From the NCBI GenBank assembly GCA_022766945.1, contig JALEOU010000102.1:1-37412 (forward strand): a stretch of DNA of 37,412 nucleotides, given 5' to 3'. Of this stretch, positions 7,389 through 16,522 are shown piece by piece. A model generated the notes under the pieces. It saw nothing but the letters and a program-made list of their open reading frames with translations, ran no database searches and was not told the DNA's origin. Position 1 is the first letter of the stretch; each line of letters begins with the position of its first letter. Source of the DNA: Fusicatenibacter sp. (lineage in GTDB: Bacteria; Bacillota; Clostridia; Lachnospirales; Lachnospiraceae). The position numbers were made by a program, and so were the translations under genes.

Positions 7389-9098
7389 TCAGCCGTAAAT
7401 ATTCTCGGTTATCGTCTCGCTTTTCTTACAGATAATCCGGAAACCGCCGGCGGGAAGTGTAACAGGACCACAGAGCACCTCTGTGATTTCCGCATCGGTA
7501 TTTCCGTCATTTACAAATACATAGATGATTTCTTCTTCGTTTTCCCGGACAAATCCGTACACCCTTTCCCTGGCCGTTAGAGTCCGAAAGGAACCGTTTC
7601 TCACAGCCGGGTGCTTTTTCCGGAGCAGAATCAGGGTCCGATAAAACTGAAAAAGTTCCTGTTCCCCGGGCCTGTTGTCCCACATCATGCATTTTCTGCA
7701 GTCCGGATCATTTTTTCCGTCCATTCCCGCCTCATCCCCGTAATAGATGGAAGGAGAGCCCGGGAAAAGTATCTGTGTGACGACTGCAAGGCGGAAAGAA
7801 CTCTGTCGATGGGAACAGCTGTCAATAAAACGTTCGGTATCATGGGTATCCAGCGCGTTGAACATGGCCGCATTAATCTCTGCGGGATGTCGCGAAAGCG
7901 CCATTTCCAGCCGGACGCCCAATTCTTTTGCATCAATGCATCTCTCTGCGAAAAAGTCCAGCATCGCCTGCCGGAAGGAGTAGTTCATAATACTGTCCAT
8001 ACCGCAGCCGTTCAGCAGACGCTTTCCTTCCGCCCAGGTTTCTCCGATCAGAACAAGATCCGGATTCAGCCTTTTTAACCGGTCCCTGATTTTTATGACA
8101 AAATTCTCGTCCAGCTCGTCCGCAACATCATACCGGTATCCGTCAACGCCCGCTTCCTTCACCCAGAATTCCAGTACCTTCAGCAGATATTCCTGCACCT
8201 TCCCGTTCCCTGTATCTAATTTCGGCATGCCCTCAAAACCAAAGAAACACTCATAACATTCCGGTTTCTCCGTTACCGGAAAAGCAGTGATGTGATACCA
8301 TTCAAGATATTCGGAGCTTTCCTGGTTTTTCAGAATATCGGCAAAGGCAAAAAAGCCGGTTCCCGTGTGGTTAAACACCGCATCAAGAATCACCCGTATC
8401 TTTCTTTTATGGGCTTCTTTTACCAGCGCGCGAAGATCCTCGTTTGTTCCGAACTGCGGATCAACCGTATAATAATCCGTTGTATCATATTTGTGATTGG
8501 ACGGCGCGCGAAATACGGGATTCAGATAGATGCATTCCACACCCAGAGACGCAAGGTAATCCAGGGATTTTCGGATTCCGGCCAGGTCTCCGCCCATAAA
8601 GTTCGAAGGAGTCGGTGTGCTGCCCCATGGCATACAATCTTTCGGATCATTGGATGGATCTCCGTTTCGGAAACGTTCCGGAAAAATCTGGTAATACACG
8701 GTTCCCTGACTCCATACCGGAGGCAGTTGACTGACCGTCACCTCGTTCGCATAGGCATATTCAAAATAACACTCCAGAGGATACGATTTCACCGGGCCCC
8801 AGGCATGATACCAGATGGTCTCCCCGTCATTTCCGGTCAGACGGAAACAGTACTGAACGTACCTGGCAGGCTTTCGAAACGCAACGGTTGCCGTATAGAC
8901 AGAAGATACCCCGGTCTCATACTGAAGCGTCAGTTCCTGTTCCTTCCGTGTTTCTTCCATGTGGTTCTTATGAAAATAAATCACATGACAGGACCGGATA
9001 TCGCCGCTTGCCGCCCGGAACGAGAAGGTCAGATGATACCTGTCCGGCGCGTAAACGTCCGGATAGGTACCACCATGATAAAGTGCAGCCTGATTCAT
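7389..9098 (-). CDS. GH13 alpha-glycosidase (neopullulanase/cyclomaltodextrinase type)
   Basis: A 569-residue cytoplasmic enzyme. The ATG at 9098 is preferred because GGAG lies four to eight bases upstream, inside the end of the previous gene (stop at 9100), so the two are translationally coupled. Residues 1-120 are an N-terminal beta-sandwich like CBM34, and the barrel follows with YYQIFPERF and DAVFNHTG. The catalytic triad is visible: nucleophile Asp324 in GYRYDVADE, acid/base Glu353 in GETW, and Asp420 in THDTERF. These features fit subfamily 20-like neopullulanases and cyclomaltodextrinases, which open alpha-1,4 and sometimes cyclic or branched oligosaccharides. In this operon it may deal with alpha-1,4 parts or cyclic products; the true substrate is open. 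Confidence 0.9.
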   Translation of the reverse strand: MNQAALYHGGTYPDVYAPDRYHLTFSFRAASGDIRSCHVIYFHKNHMEETRKEQELTLQYETGVSSVYTATVAFRKPARYVQYCFRLTGNDGETIWYHAWGPVKSYPLECYFEYAYANEVTVSQLPPVWSQGTVYYQIFPERFRNGDPSNDPKDCMPWGSTPTPSNFMGGDLAGIRKSLDYLASLGVECIYLNPVFRAPSNHKYDTTDYYTVDPQFGTNEDLRALVKEAHKRKIRVILDAVFNHTGTGFFAFADILKNQESSEYLEWYHITAFPVTEKPECYECFFGFEGMPKLDTGNGKVQEYLLKVLEFWVKEAGVDGYRYDVADELDENFVIKIRDRLKRLNPDLVLIGETWAEGKRLLNGCGMDSIMNYSFRQAMLDFFAERCIDAKELGVRLEMALSRHPAEINAAMFNALDTHDTERFIDSCSHRQSSFRLAVVTQILFPGSPSIYYGDEAGMDGKNDPDCRKCMMWDNRPGEQELFQFYRTLILLRKKHPAVRNGSFRTLTARERVYGFVRENEEEIIYVFVNDGNTDAEITEVLCGPVTLPAGGFRIICKKSETITENIYG

Positions 9099-9099
9099 A

Positions 9100-10434
9100 T
9101 TATCTCCTTTCCGAAATCCGCAGGATCCTGCATCCATGAGGCGGAAGAACCGCATCAAACGCTGTCATCTCTCCCAGATCCTGATGGAGCCAGAGATCTC
9201 TTACCTCAGATAATCCGCAGGATAATACGTTCTGAAAATCAACGGATACTTTCTTTTCCTGGCTGTCCCTGTTAAAGAGAGACAAAATGATCTCTCCGGA
9301 AGGTTCTTTTCCGATCCAGACCGTGCTGCCGGGATCCGCAGGATCTGTCGATAACGGGAAAGATACCACCTCTTTTTGATTCAGTTCCAGCAGTTCTTTA
9401 TTCTGATAGATCCAGGCCCTCTCTCCAATGGTATCATACTGATCCGCGATATCCAGCGGCGCACCCGCAATGATATCAAGAGAAACTGCCGAGATACACT
9501 CTTCCTCTGTTGCAAAGGTATTCAGGCGGAGCATATCCGCATCCATAATCATATGGTTTTCTGCAAATCGCCTGGACCAGTAGATCAATCCGTCAAAAGC
9601 GGTGGTGCACTGAGACCAGTAATCAAAATGCTGACCTCTGTTTTTGTCACTGTAGGTCTCCCATCCGCCCGTACCTGCATCTTCGTTGATTCTTGCCATC
9701 TGTCCCATTCCGAACTCATTTTTCCCGTTCTCCTTCAGATGCGGCATCACAAGACTGATCATGATCTTGTCACCGGCGGCTTCTTTGATCCATTCCAGCG
9801 TTTTTCTGTAATTTGCTTCCCCGTGATTTCTTCCGATTCTTCTGCCTTTGTCTATGCCGTCCTCATACCAGGAGAGAAAATCCACGCGAAGAAAATCCAC
9901 GTGACAGTCAATAAAATACTGCACATATCCCTGTACATATTCCTTTGCCCCGGGACGGTCTGCGTCAATCCAGTACAAAGCCTTCTCACCGTTCGGGTAG
10001 GAGAAACGATCACCGTCTATCCCACAGCGGTCACCGTCGTACTCATAGGACAAATCCGTGATCTCCCGCACCGGAATGTCCGTCCCTTTCACCGTGATCT
10101 TTTCATCCTGAACCGCAGCGGGACTGATCCAGGTCGGATTGTAATAGACCCCCAGTGCCATTCCTCTTTCATTCAAATACTCTGCCCAGTATTTCCAGTC
10201 GTGTTTCCAGGAATCATGATGCCGTGTCAGATATCCGTTCTCGTTAATGCAGAAAGAATCCTCAATCCAGCCATCGGTACATACCATTTCATATCCATAA
10301 GGAGCAAATTCCTTTGCCATCCAGTCTATGTTTGCTTTAAAACGATCCTCCGGCATGTAAGTGTTGCGCGTGAACTGATGCTCATAAGTGCACCAGTAAA
10401 GAGGTCCCGTTTTCTTGTCCAGTTTCAGTCTCAT
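9100..10434 (-). CDS. GH27-like glycosidase (isomalto-dextranase or alpha-galactosidase clan)
   Basis: A 444-residue cytoplasmic protein. The ATG at 10434 follows GGAGGA; an 11-residue longer start lacks a site. The barrel shows the clan D pattern: CTDGWIEDS and YYNPTWISP early, the probable nucleophile Asp185 in FLRVDFLSW, and the probable acid/base Asp252 in RINEDAG, followed by WETYSD. A C-terminal beta domain ends in LPPHGCRILRI, as is usual for GH27 and GH36. GH27 contains both alpha-galactosidases and isomalto-dextranases (release of isomaltose from dextran). Because it lies between GH66 and GH13 in an alpha-glucan operon, I favour an alpha-1,6-glucan activity, but the sequence alone does not exclude melibiase-like activity. 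Confidence 0.8.
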   Translation of the reverse strand: MRLKLDKKTGPLYWCTYEHQFTRNTYMPEDRFKANIDWMAKEFAPYGYEMVCTDGWIEDSFCINENGYLTRHHDSWKHDWKYWAEYLNERGMALGVYYNPTWISPAAVQDEKITVKGTDIPVREITDLSYEYDGDRCGIDGDRFSYPNGEKALYWIDADRPGAKEYVQGYVQYFIDCHVDFLRVDFLSWYEDGIDKGRRIGRNHGEANYRKTLEWIKEAAGDKIMISLVMPHLKENGKNEFGMGQMARINEDAGTGGWETYSDKNRGQHFDYWSQCTTAFDGLIYWSRRFAENHMIMDADMLRLNTFATEEECISAVSLDIIAGAPLDIADQYDTIGERAWIYQNKELLELNQKEVVSFPLSTDPADPGSTVWIGKEPSGEIILSLFNRDSQEKKVSVDFQNVLSCGLSEVRDLWLHQDLGEMTAFDAVLPPHGCRILRISERR

Positions 10435-10459
10435 GAATTTATCCTCCTGTTCTGCATCG

Positions 10460-12127
10460 TTATTCAAGATTCATATAAACCACGGTAAAAACAGACAGTT
10501 CCGGCAGTTCGAAACGGATTTCCTGCCGTCTGTCCTCCCCACATCTGACTGTATAATCCAGATGCATGGGTTCCTGTGCTGCTGCATCCGGAGAAAGTGC
10601 ACAGATCCTGATCTTCTGTCCCGGAAGTTTTACTTTCGTTTCCAGATTTTTTTTGCAAACCGGCAGATCGAAATGCGTATGATTCCAGTTCATATCTTCA
10701 ATTCCAGTAAAATTCACATATCTGACAGAAAATTCCCGGCTTCTCTTGTAAATCCGGATCCAGACTTTTCCTGCCTCCGGGTAGGGAGACCACGCGATCT
10801 TGCCAAACACAAATTCCGAATTGATCCCACCGGCATACTGCGTAGTCACATCTATCCAGTCTTTCGGGAACAAAAGTTCCCCGTAAGCGGTAATAAAATC
10901 GTAATATCTCTTCAAAGAATTCCACAGGGACGGATTGGCAATCCGATAATTATCCGGATAGTATGCTTCCGTCAGAATCCGCCCTTCTTCACCGAGAAGC
11001 AAATGGAATCCTCCGGATGCAAAGATGGTCGCCATGGCGAGCTGTGCTGTGGCGCCTTTCTCATTTGCCGCCGGATCCGTTTTAAAAGGATTTAAGTACG
11101 CGGCTAGTATGACCTGCTTTTTGTCTCCCTTGCATCTCGCATGTTCGATCAGTCGGAACAAATCTCCATAGGTATCATTCGGGGACCAGACCTCGATATA
11201 TACACAATCTTCCCTGCTTTTGGCCACCGAATCCACCGGCCAGTTATTTACCGCATTAAAAATAAAGCAGTTCCGGGGACAGGTTTCTTTTGCCTCATTG
11301 ATCAGGTCCCGAAAATCGTCTGCAAGATCCCGGATAACCAATTGATTGTCGACAAAGACATACGCCTCTTTCGGATCACCGTACTGATCCATGTGAATTC
11401 CATCAAACCCGGACTGTAATGCCTTTTGGTATTCCAGGAGAATCTTCTTTCTCCAGGCTGTCCCCCGATGAATATCCATCAGCCATATTCTATCGATAAA
11501 GACCATCGGTTCCCCATTGTCATACAGATAACGGCATTCCGGATGTGCCTCCTGAAAGGATTCCGCACCATAGACTGCACCGTAAGCGATCGCCTTTGCG
11601 CCGCAGTCATGTACACCTTGAATCCGATCCCGCACAGCTGCCATGGAGCCTTTCCGCCCCATAATATCTGTATAGAGATCCCCTTCCGGATAAAAACAGT
11701 CATGTCTGTACATCCAGTCATAGAACTGAATCACATTCAGATGCATTTCTCTGAAAAAATCACTGTAAGAACCGCTTCGCGGTTCCTCACCGGAAAGGCA
11801 GCTAAGGAAACCGTATCTGGGGGCATCGCTCCAGCTATCCACGACATCAAATGCCGTGCAGGCACTGCTGATTGGCTTCCCTTTGCGAAAGAGTTCCACT
11901 TTTGCCAGATAGCCGCCTATTCCTTCCGGGATGGATTCCGGAAGGAAGATACTATGATCACGAATTTCCACAATCTTACAGGGAATCTCCTCACCGGTAT
12001 AGCGAAATAGTGTAAGTCTGATCTCATCTTCTGCCTGAACTTCCACGTCTTTTATTTCCAGACAAACCTGTTCACCCTCCTGATACTGAACCTTGTCGGG
12101 CAGAATCCGCATGCTTGTATTTTCCAT
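10460..12127 (-). CDS. GH66 endo-dextranase-type enzyme, cytoplasmic
   Basis: A 555-residue enzyme of the family that holds endo-dextranases and cycloisomaltooligosaccharide glucanotransferases (cleavage of alpha-1,6-glucan). The ATG at 12127 follows AAAGGAAAAG. After an N-terminal immunoglobulin-like domain (about residues 1-105) comes the barrel: RYGFLSCL, NVIQFYDWMYRHD, then GFDGIHMDQYG with the expected nucleophile Asp247, and VYIEVWSP with the expected acid/base Glu312. The C-terminal beta domain ends in LSVFTVVYM. Known dextranases are mostly secreted, but this one has no signal peptide, so it should act on imported isomaltooligosaccharides or cyclic forms. It is the best evidence that the operon deals with alpha-1,6-glucans. 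Confidence 0.88.
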   Translation of the reverse strand: MENTSMRILPDKVQYQEGEQVCLEIKDVEVQAEDEIRLTLFRYTGEEIPCKIVEIRDHSIFLPESIPEGIGGYLAKVELFRKGKPISSACTAFDVVDSWSDAPRYGFLSCLSGEEPRSGSYSDFFREMHLNVIQFYDWMYRHDCFYPEGDLYTDIMGRKGSMAAVRDRIQGVHDCGAKAIAYGAVYGAESFQEAHPECRYLYDNGEPMVFIDRIWLMDIHRGTAWRKKILLEYQKALQSGFDGIHMDQYGDPKEAYVFVDNQLVIRDLADDFRDLINEAKETCPRNCFIFNAVNNWPVDSVAKSREDCVYIEVWSPNDTYGDLFRLIEHARCKGDKKQVILAAYLNPFKTDPAANEKGATAQLAMATIFASGGFHLLLGEEGRILTEAYYPDNYRIANPSLWNSLKRYYDFITAYGELLFPKDWIDVTTQYAGGINSEFVFGKIAWSPYPEAGKVWIRIYKRSREFSVRYVNFTGIEDMNWNHTHFDLPVCKKNLETKVKLPGQKIRICALSPDAAAQEPMHLDYTVRCGEDRRQEIRFELPELSVFTVVYMNLE

Positions 12128-12171
12128 AATATTCTTTTCCTTTATGTCGTGTATTTGAAGTTGTAAATGAG

Positions 12172-12210
12172 AAGTCCCTGTACCGGAAACAGAACCGGTA
12201 ACGGGGACTT
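12172..12210 (-). other. Hairpin between the second GH31 and GH66 genes
   Basis: AAGTCCC at 12172-12178 pairs with GGGACTT at 12204-12210, and inner ACCGG/CCGGT arms extend the stem. It lies 42 bases after the GH31 stop in the operon mRNA. No run of U follows on the minus strand, so it looks more like an RNA-stability or processing stem than a terminator. The gap of 124 bases is the longest within the hydrolase part of the operon. Confidence 0.5.
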
Positions 12211-12251
12211 TCTCTGCAATAAAACCTTCGCCGGGGATTCCTTTGTCCTAT

Positions 12252-15200
12252 TTAGAAAAGGACCTGGATCCTCATCTCCTCGGAAGACCGAACACTGACA
12301 ATGATTGCCGAATCCTCTCTCCGGTACCATCCGATCCCGTATTTTAATGCATTTGGTGACGGAACTTCCGGCAAAAGCTGTCCGTTGAACTCCAGGTTCT
12401 CCGGTTTCGTCTCAAATCCCAGAAGCAGGACAAATTCCGTCTCCGGCATATTCGATAATACAAAGTCAGCGCTCTTTTTCTCTCCGGAAACCGTATAACA
12501 GGTTACTTTTCCATTCAGGAACCGATTTCCCGAAACTGGGGCAAAGGATCTGCTCATAATCACCGTATTTCTCTTTTCATATGTCATGCTCTCTCCAAGC
12601 AGCAGTTCCCCGTTCATTGCGGACGGTATGCAGGCGCCTTCTCTGACATAGACAGGAATCTTATCGATGGGGGCTTCTACCGTCATGACGCGGTTTCCGC
12701 CGATGACAATCCGGCTGTCCAACAAATTTACCCATTTGCCTGACGGGAAATACATCCTTCTCTTTTCTCCCTCCTGATGAACCGGTGCCACCAGAAGATC
12801 CTGACCGTAGAAATATTCATCCTCCCAGTGCAGCGCCTCTTTGTCCTCCGGAAATATCATGGGCAGAGTCCGCATCACCGGCATACCAATCCGGTGCGCT
12901 TCCTCGGCTGTATGCATGGCATACCGGAGCAGATTTTCTCTTACCCATGCGTAAAATTTATAGGTCTCCACCGCATATTTGCTGTAGACCCACGGTTCTC
13001 TCGGGGATACTCCATGGAACCGCATGATCGGAGAAAATGCTGCAAATTCCGTCCAGCGCAGATACGTCTCTTCATCGGCAAATCCCGAATACCCTCCTGC
13101 GTCAACGCCCCAGAACGGAAGGCCCGATGCCGCAAGCGTAAGACCGCCGTTGATGGAATAAGTTAGGCCGCGAAAGCTGGAAAGCTGATCGCCTCCGAAC
13201 TGACAGGCGTACTGCTGGACTCCGGCTGCAGCCGATCGCGAAAACAGCACATGATCATTGCCTCTGTATTTTTCGAAAAGTTTCCGGTACGCTCTTGTAT
13301 ACTCCAGCGCATAAGCATTATGCATTTCATCACCGGTGCGGCCATCAAAGAATACTGCCTCATCCGGAACAATTTCACCAAAATCCACCATAGTCCCGTC
13401 AAATCCTGCATCAAGTCGGTCATACCACTGATTTTCCAGCAGTGTTTCCGCAAGCGGATGCGAAAAATCAATCACGCAGGGAAGGTCTTTTTCTTTCTGA
13501 TAACCCGGTGTTTTTGTGATTGGAAGCTCATCCTCCGGACAGTCCGGCAGCAATTCCTTTGCCTGTTTTGTGTCTATATGAGAGAACTGCCAGGAAAAGA
13601 CTCTGATCTTTTCCTGCTTTGCAAAGGACGCAATCTTATAGACTTCCTCTTTATTATAATGGTCTTTCCATTTCCATCCGGCTCCTTCCGCATAAAGTCC
13701 CGAGTGTGGAATATCCAGATTTTTGAATTTTTTAATCACGCCTTCCATTTCCCAGAGGACATTATGGGTGGGACCATTTTGCCACCGTCCGACACCGCCG
13801 CCGGCCCAGGGCTCAAATACCCATGACGGAGGAAGCAGCGGTCTTCCGGTAAGCTGTGTGTATTCATCCAGATTTTCCGCTGTCGTACCGGTAAAAACAT
13901 AAAGATCTGCCTTCGGACCTGCCGTCGTGATGCGAAGTCCCCTGCTGACCCTTCCGATATCCGCACGGATCCGGTAAAAGCTGTTGATAAACAGCGAATA
14001 TCCTCTGCTGGAATGCATCAGCGAAACATTCTTATAGGACTGATTTCCAATGGAACAGTTACAGCCTTCAAAGGCATCTCGATGCCACAAAGAGAGAACC
14101 CTGCCTCTCTGGTTTACTGCATCAAACCGTTCGCCGAAGCCATAAATCATCTCATTGGGAGAAAGGGGCTGGCAGACATCAAAGCCCGTGCTTCCGGCGT
14201 GGTCGTAAAGTTTAAAGTTTTCTGCATTTAATATAAATTTATGATCTGCGTTCACAGACCAGTTCCCGCCTGTAATAATGGTGATGACAGAATGCGCTGT
14301 TTTGATGCGGTACTCTCCCTTTTCTTCAGTAAATACGTACGGAACCGCCTTGCAGTCAAAATCTCCTTTTTCTCTCGTATAGAAACGGAACCCTCTGTTT
14401 TGCGGAATCAGAAAGGCGTCACAGAAACCAAGGCCGTATTCGAAGCTTAAGATGATTTTATCACCTGCATCGACGACTGACTTTAAATTGGTAAATCCGA
14501 TCCAGTTGTCCTTATCTGCATTTCCAAGCGTATGATCGGCATACCACCAGGCCGTCAGGGTTCTGAAATAATCAATCAGAACATCGATTTCCCGACACGC
14601 ACGGACCTGATCCATTTTTCGGAGTGCCTCATTGCACAGGCGACGCTGTACCCAGGGATCAATCTTATCAAAGGAATTTTCGCAGCGGGAATTCGGAAAG
14701 AAATCCATCCCCTCCAGCATAAGCACATCCTGCCATCGCTGCACCGTCACAATTCTGTCCGGGAGATCATCGGGCGTTGTAGGGGTAAGATCATTTTGCA
14801 GGCAAATAATCTCTGTCCGTTCATTGACGGAGGGCCAGCGAAGTGTTGCCGGACGCTGCCAGTGCATACTTCCGTCGGGCAGGATGACACAGGCGCTGTT
14901 TGAGTAGACTACCTGCGGGGTTCCGCCAAGTGCACATTCGATAAAGCTCTCCGGATCGAAATCGAATCTGGAATCATAGTTAGCATTCAGATCCAACGGA
15001 TTCAGCGAGAGCACCTCACTTGTCTGGTTCTTTTTCCGGTATACCTGAAATTTGAAGTATTTTTCCGGAAAACCGCCTATCAAAGCCCATGGAATCATAA
15101 AAATCACAGACCAGCAGTCTTTTTCCACGGTAATATTGCAGACATACTCTTCCGGCGAAAGCTCTGTTTTTACAGCATCATTTTTTTCGGTGAAGAAGTC

Positions 15201-15629
15201 ATTTAAAATTGCCTTGTCTCCGCCATAATAGGTCATTCCTTTTTCCATACGGGCTCCGAACTGTTCTTCGGAATCCGCATAAAATACGGTATAATCTCTT
15301 TCTCCGAAACTTCCGCTGCTTAAAGCAACTTCCACCCGGTCTTTTCGGATCATCCATTCAGTTTTCAAAGGATTTTCATCGGAGGGGCGCAATACACGTT
15401 CCGCCTGTTCGCGGCACATCAGATTCATATAAAGTCTTTCGCTGTCCCACATCATCTGCAGTTCAGTCTCAGAAACGGTTTCCCGCCCGCCCGCACTGTA
15501 GAAAGTGTCCATGGATACCGCATGCTCCCATTCCGCCGGATCTGCAGTAATCGACGGGACTTCCGGAGCCGGGGCGCCAAGGTCAACGGCAGCTATGCCA
15601 AAGGATTGTCTTTTTCTGCTTGTAATCAT
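12252..15629 (-). CDS. Glycoside hydrolase family 31 alpha-glucosidase/transglycosylase (second copy)
   Basis: A 1125-residue paralogue of 3975-7364 with the same domain order: CBM9/DOMON-like beta-sandwich (about residues 1-235, with YRKKNQTSE matching YRKKHQSSE), a helical linker with a shared WYADH motif, then GH31. The nucleophile is Asp749 in MVDFGE and the acid/base Asp814 in GGDQ. The ATG at 15629 follows GGAGGA. It is the first hydrolase after the permeases, while its relative is the last, so the pair brackets the other three enzymes. The barrels are close to each other (FDGRTGDEMHNAYA against YDGRRGDEMHNAYA), whereas the linkers and C-terminal domains differ more. It is cytoplasmic, and the split of labour between the copies is unknown. 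Confidence 0.93.
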   Translation of the reverse strand: MITSRKRQSFGIAAVDLGAPAPEVPSITADPAEWEHAVSMDTFYSAGGRETVSETELQMMWDSERLYMNLMCREQAERVLRPSDENPLKTEWMIRKDRVEVALSSGSFGERDYTVFYADSEEQFGARMEKGMTYYGGDKAILNDFFTEKNDAVKTELSPEEYVCNITVEKDCWSVIFMIPWALIGGFPEKYFKFQVYRKKNQTSEVLSLNPLDLNANYDSRFDFDPESFIECALGGTPQVVYSNSACVILPDGSMHWQRPATLRWPSVNERTEIICLQNDLTPTTPDDLPDRIVTVQRWQDVLMLEGMDFFPNSRCENSFDKIDPWVQRRLCNEALRKMDQVRACREIDVLIDYFRTLTAWWYADHTLGNADKDNWIGFTNLKSVVDAGDKIILSFEYGLGFCDAFLIPQNRGFRFYTREKGDFDCKAVPYVFTEEKGEYRIKTAHSVITIITGGNWSVNADHKFILNAENFKLYDHAGSTGFDVCQPLSPNEMIYGFGERFDAVNQRGRVLSLWHRDAFEGCNCSIGNQSYKNVSLMHSSRGYSLFINSFYRIRADIGRVSRGLRITTAGPKADLYVFTGTTAENLDEYTQLTGRPLLPPSWVFEPWAGGGVGRWQNGPTHNVLWEMEGVIKKFKNLDIPHSGLYAEGAGWKWKDHYNKEEVYKIASFAKQEKIRVFSWQFSHIDTKQAKELLPDCPEDELPITKTPGYQKEKDLPCVIDFSHPLAETLLENQWYDRLDAGFDGTMVDFGEIVPDEAVFFDGRTGDEMHNAYALEYTRAYRKLFEKYRGNDHVLFSRSAAAGVQQYACQFGGDQLSSFRGLTYSINGGLTLAASGLPFWGVDAGGYSGFADEETYLRWTEFAAFSPIMRFHGVSPREPWVYSKYAVETYKFYAWVRENLLRYAMHTAEEAHRIGMPVMRTLPMIFPEDKEALHWEDEYFYGQDLLVAPVHQEGEKRRMYFPSGKWVNLLDSRIVIGGNRVMTVEAPIDKIPVYVREGACIPSAMNGELLLGESMTYEKRNTVIMSRSFAPVSGNRFLNGKVTCYTVSGEKKSADFVLSNMPETEFVLLLGFETKPENLEFNGQLLPEVPSPNALKYGIGWYRREDSAIIVSVRSSEEMRIQVLF

Positions 15630-15669
15630 GATTCATCCTCCTGAATGAAATTCTACAGAGAATTTCGCG

Positions 15670-16509
15670 TCATCCCTTCACGGAGCCCTCGGTAAGGCCC
15701 TGTTGCATAAATTGCTTCTGGAATATGATAAACAAAATAATGATCGGGATAATAACGATCACGCAGGCTGCGAACATCAATCCGTAATTGGTCGTATACT
15801 GACCACGGAATAACTGAAGGGCAACAGAAAGTGTTCTCTTGTTTGTCGATTTTGTAAAGGTCAGAATGTCGAACAAATTCGTCCAGTATCCGTTGAAAGC
15901 AAATACCGCCTGCGTGGCAATGGCCGGCTTGCTTAATGGAATAATGCAGTGAATCAGCGTCTGAAATCTGGTTGCGCCGTCCAGATACATTGATTCTTCC
16001 AGTTCTCTTGGAACTGCCTCAAAGAATCCCCGGTAGAAAAACGTATTTCCGGCCACACAGGTACCGCCCCACAAGAGCCAGATTCCTCTGTAGGTATCAA
16101 TCATTTTGAGGCTGTTCAGTACGGTGTACTGAGAAATCATCGCCAGCTGTGCAGGAATCATCATTGTGAGCAGAAGAATATTAAATATCGTCTCTTTTCC
16201 CGGAAACTGGAATCTGGAAAAAGAATATGCCATGGTAATGGAAATCAGCAGATTGACAACCAGCCCTACCGCGGATACATAGATCGTATTCAAAAAGTAG
16301 GTCTGGAAATGGTTTGCTGTCCAGGCTTTCACATAGTTATCCAGATACAGCGGAAAATTCGGGAAAATGATCGGCTCATTCGGCAGGACACCTTTTACCT
16401 TCATAAATGATGTGGAAATCATGGAAAGGAACGGAATCAGGCATATGGTTGCCAAAAAAATAAGAATGATATGTATGATAATCTGACTGATCAGCTTCTT
16501 TTTTTTCAT
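15670..16509 (-). CDS. Sugar ABC transporter permease (MalG/LacG type)
   Basis: A 279-residue inner-membrane subunit of a carbohydrate importer (CUT1 class). The ATG at 16509 follows AAGGAGGA; a 10-residue longer frame start has no site. Six membrane segments can be traced from IIIHIILIFLATICLIPF onward. The coupling motif that meets the ATPase is EESMYLDGATRFQTLIHCIIPLSKPA (about residues 173-198), the EAA loop. It follows the partner permease by 13 bases and precedes GH31. The operon contains no importer ATPase, as is common where a shared MsmX-type ATPase from elsewhere serves several importers. Confidence 0.93.
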   Translation of the reverse strand: MKKKKLISQIIIHIILIFLATICLIPFLSMISTSFMKVKGVLPNEPIIFPNFPLYLDNYVKAWTANHFQTYFLNTIYVSAVGLVVNLLISITMAYSFSRFQFPGKETIFNILLLTMMIPAQLAMISQYTVLNSLKMIDTYRGIWLLWGGTCVAGNTFFYRGFFEAVPRELEESMYLDGATRFQTLIHCIIPLSKPAIATQAVFAFNGYWTNLFDILTFTKSTNKRTLSVALQLFRGQYTTNYGLMFAACVIVIIPIIILFIIFQKQFMQQGLTEGSVKG

Positions 16510-16522
16510 TTCACTTTCCTCC

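Noticed and set aside
8292-9275. 327-codon plus-strand frame
   Set aside because: Shadow of the GH13 gene, with no start signal and no family pattern.
9376-10488. 370-codon plus-strand frame
   Set aside because: Antisense to the GH27-like gene; the frame is open only because of the codon pattern of the real gene.
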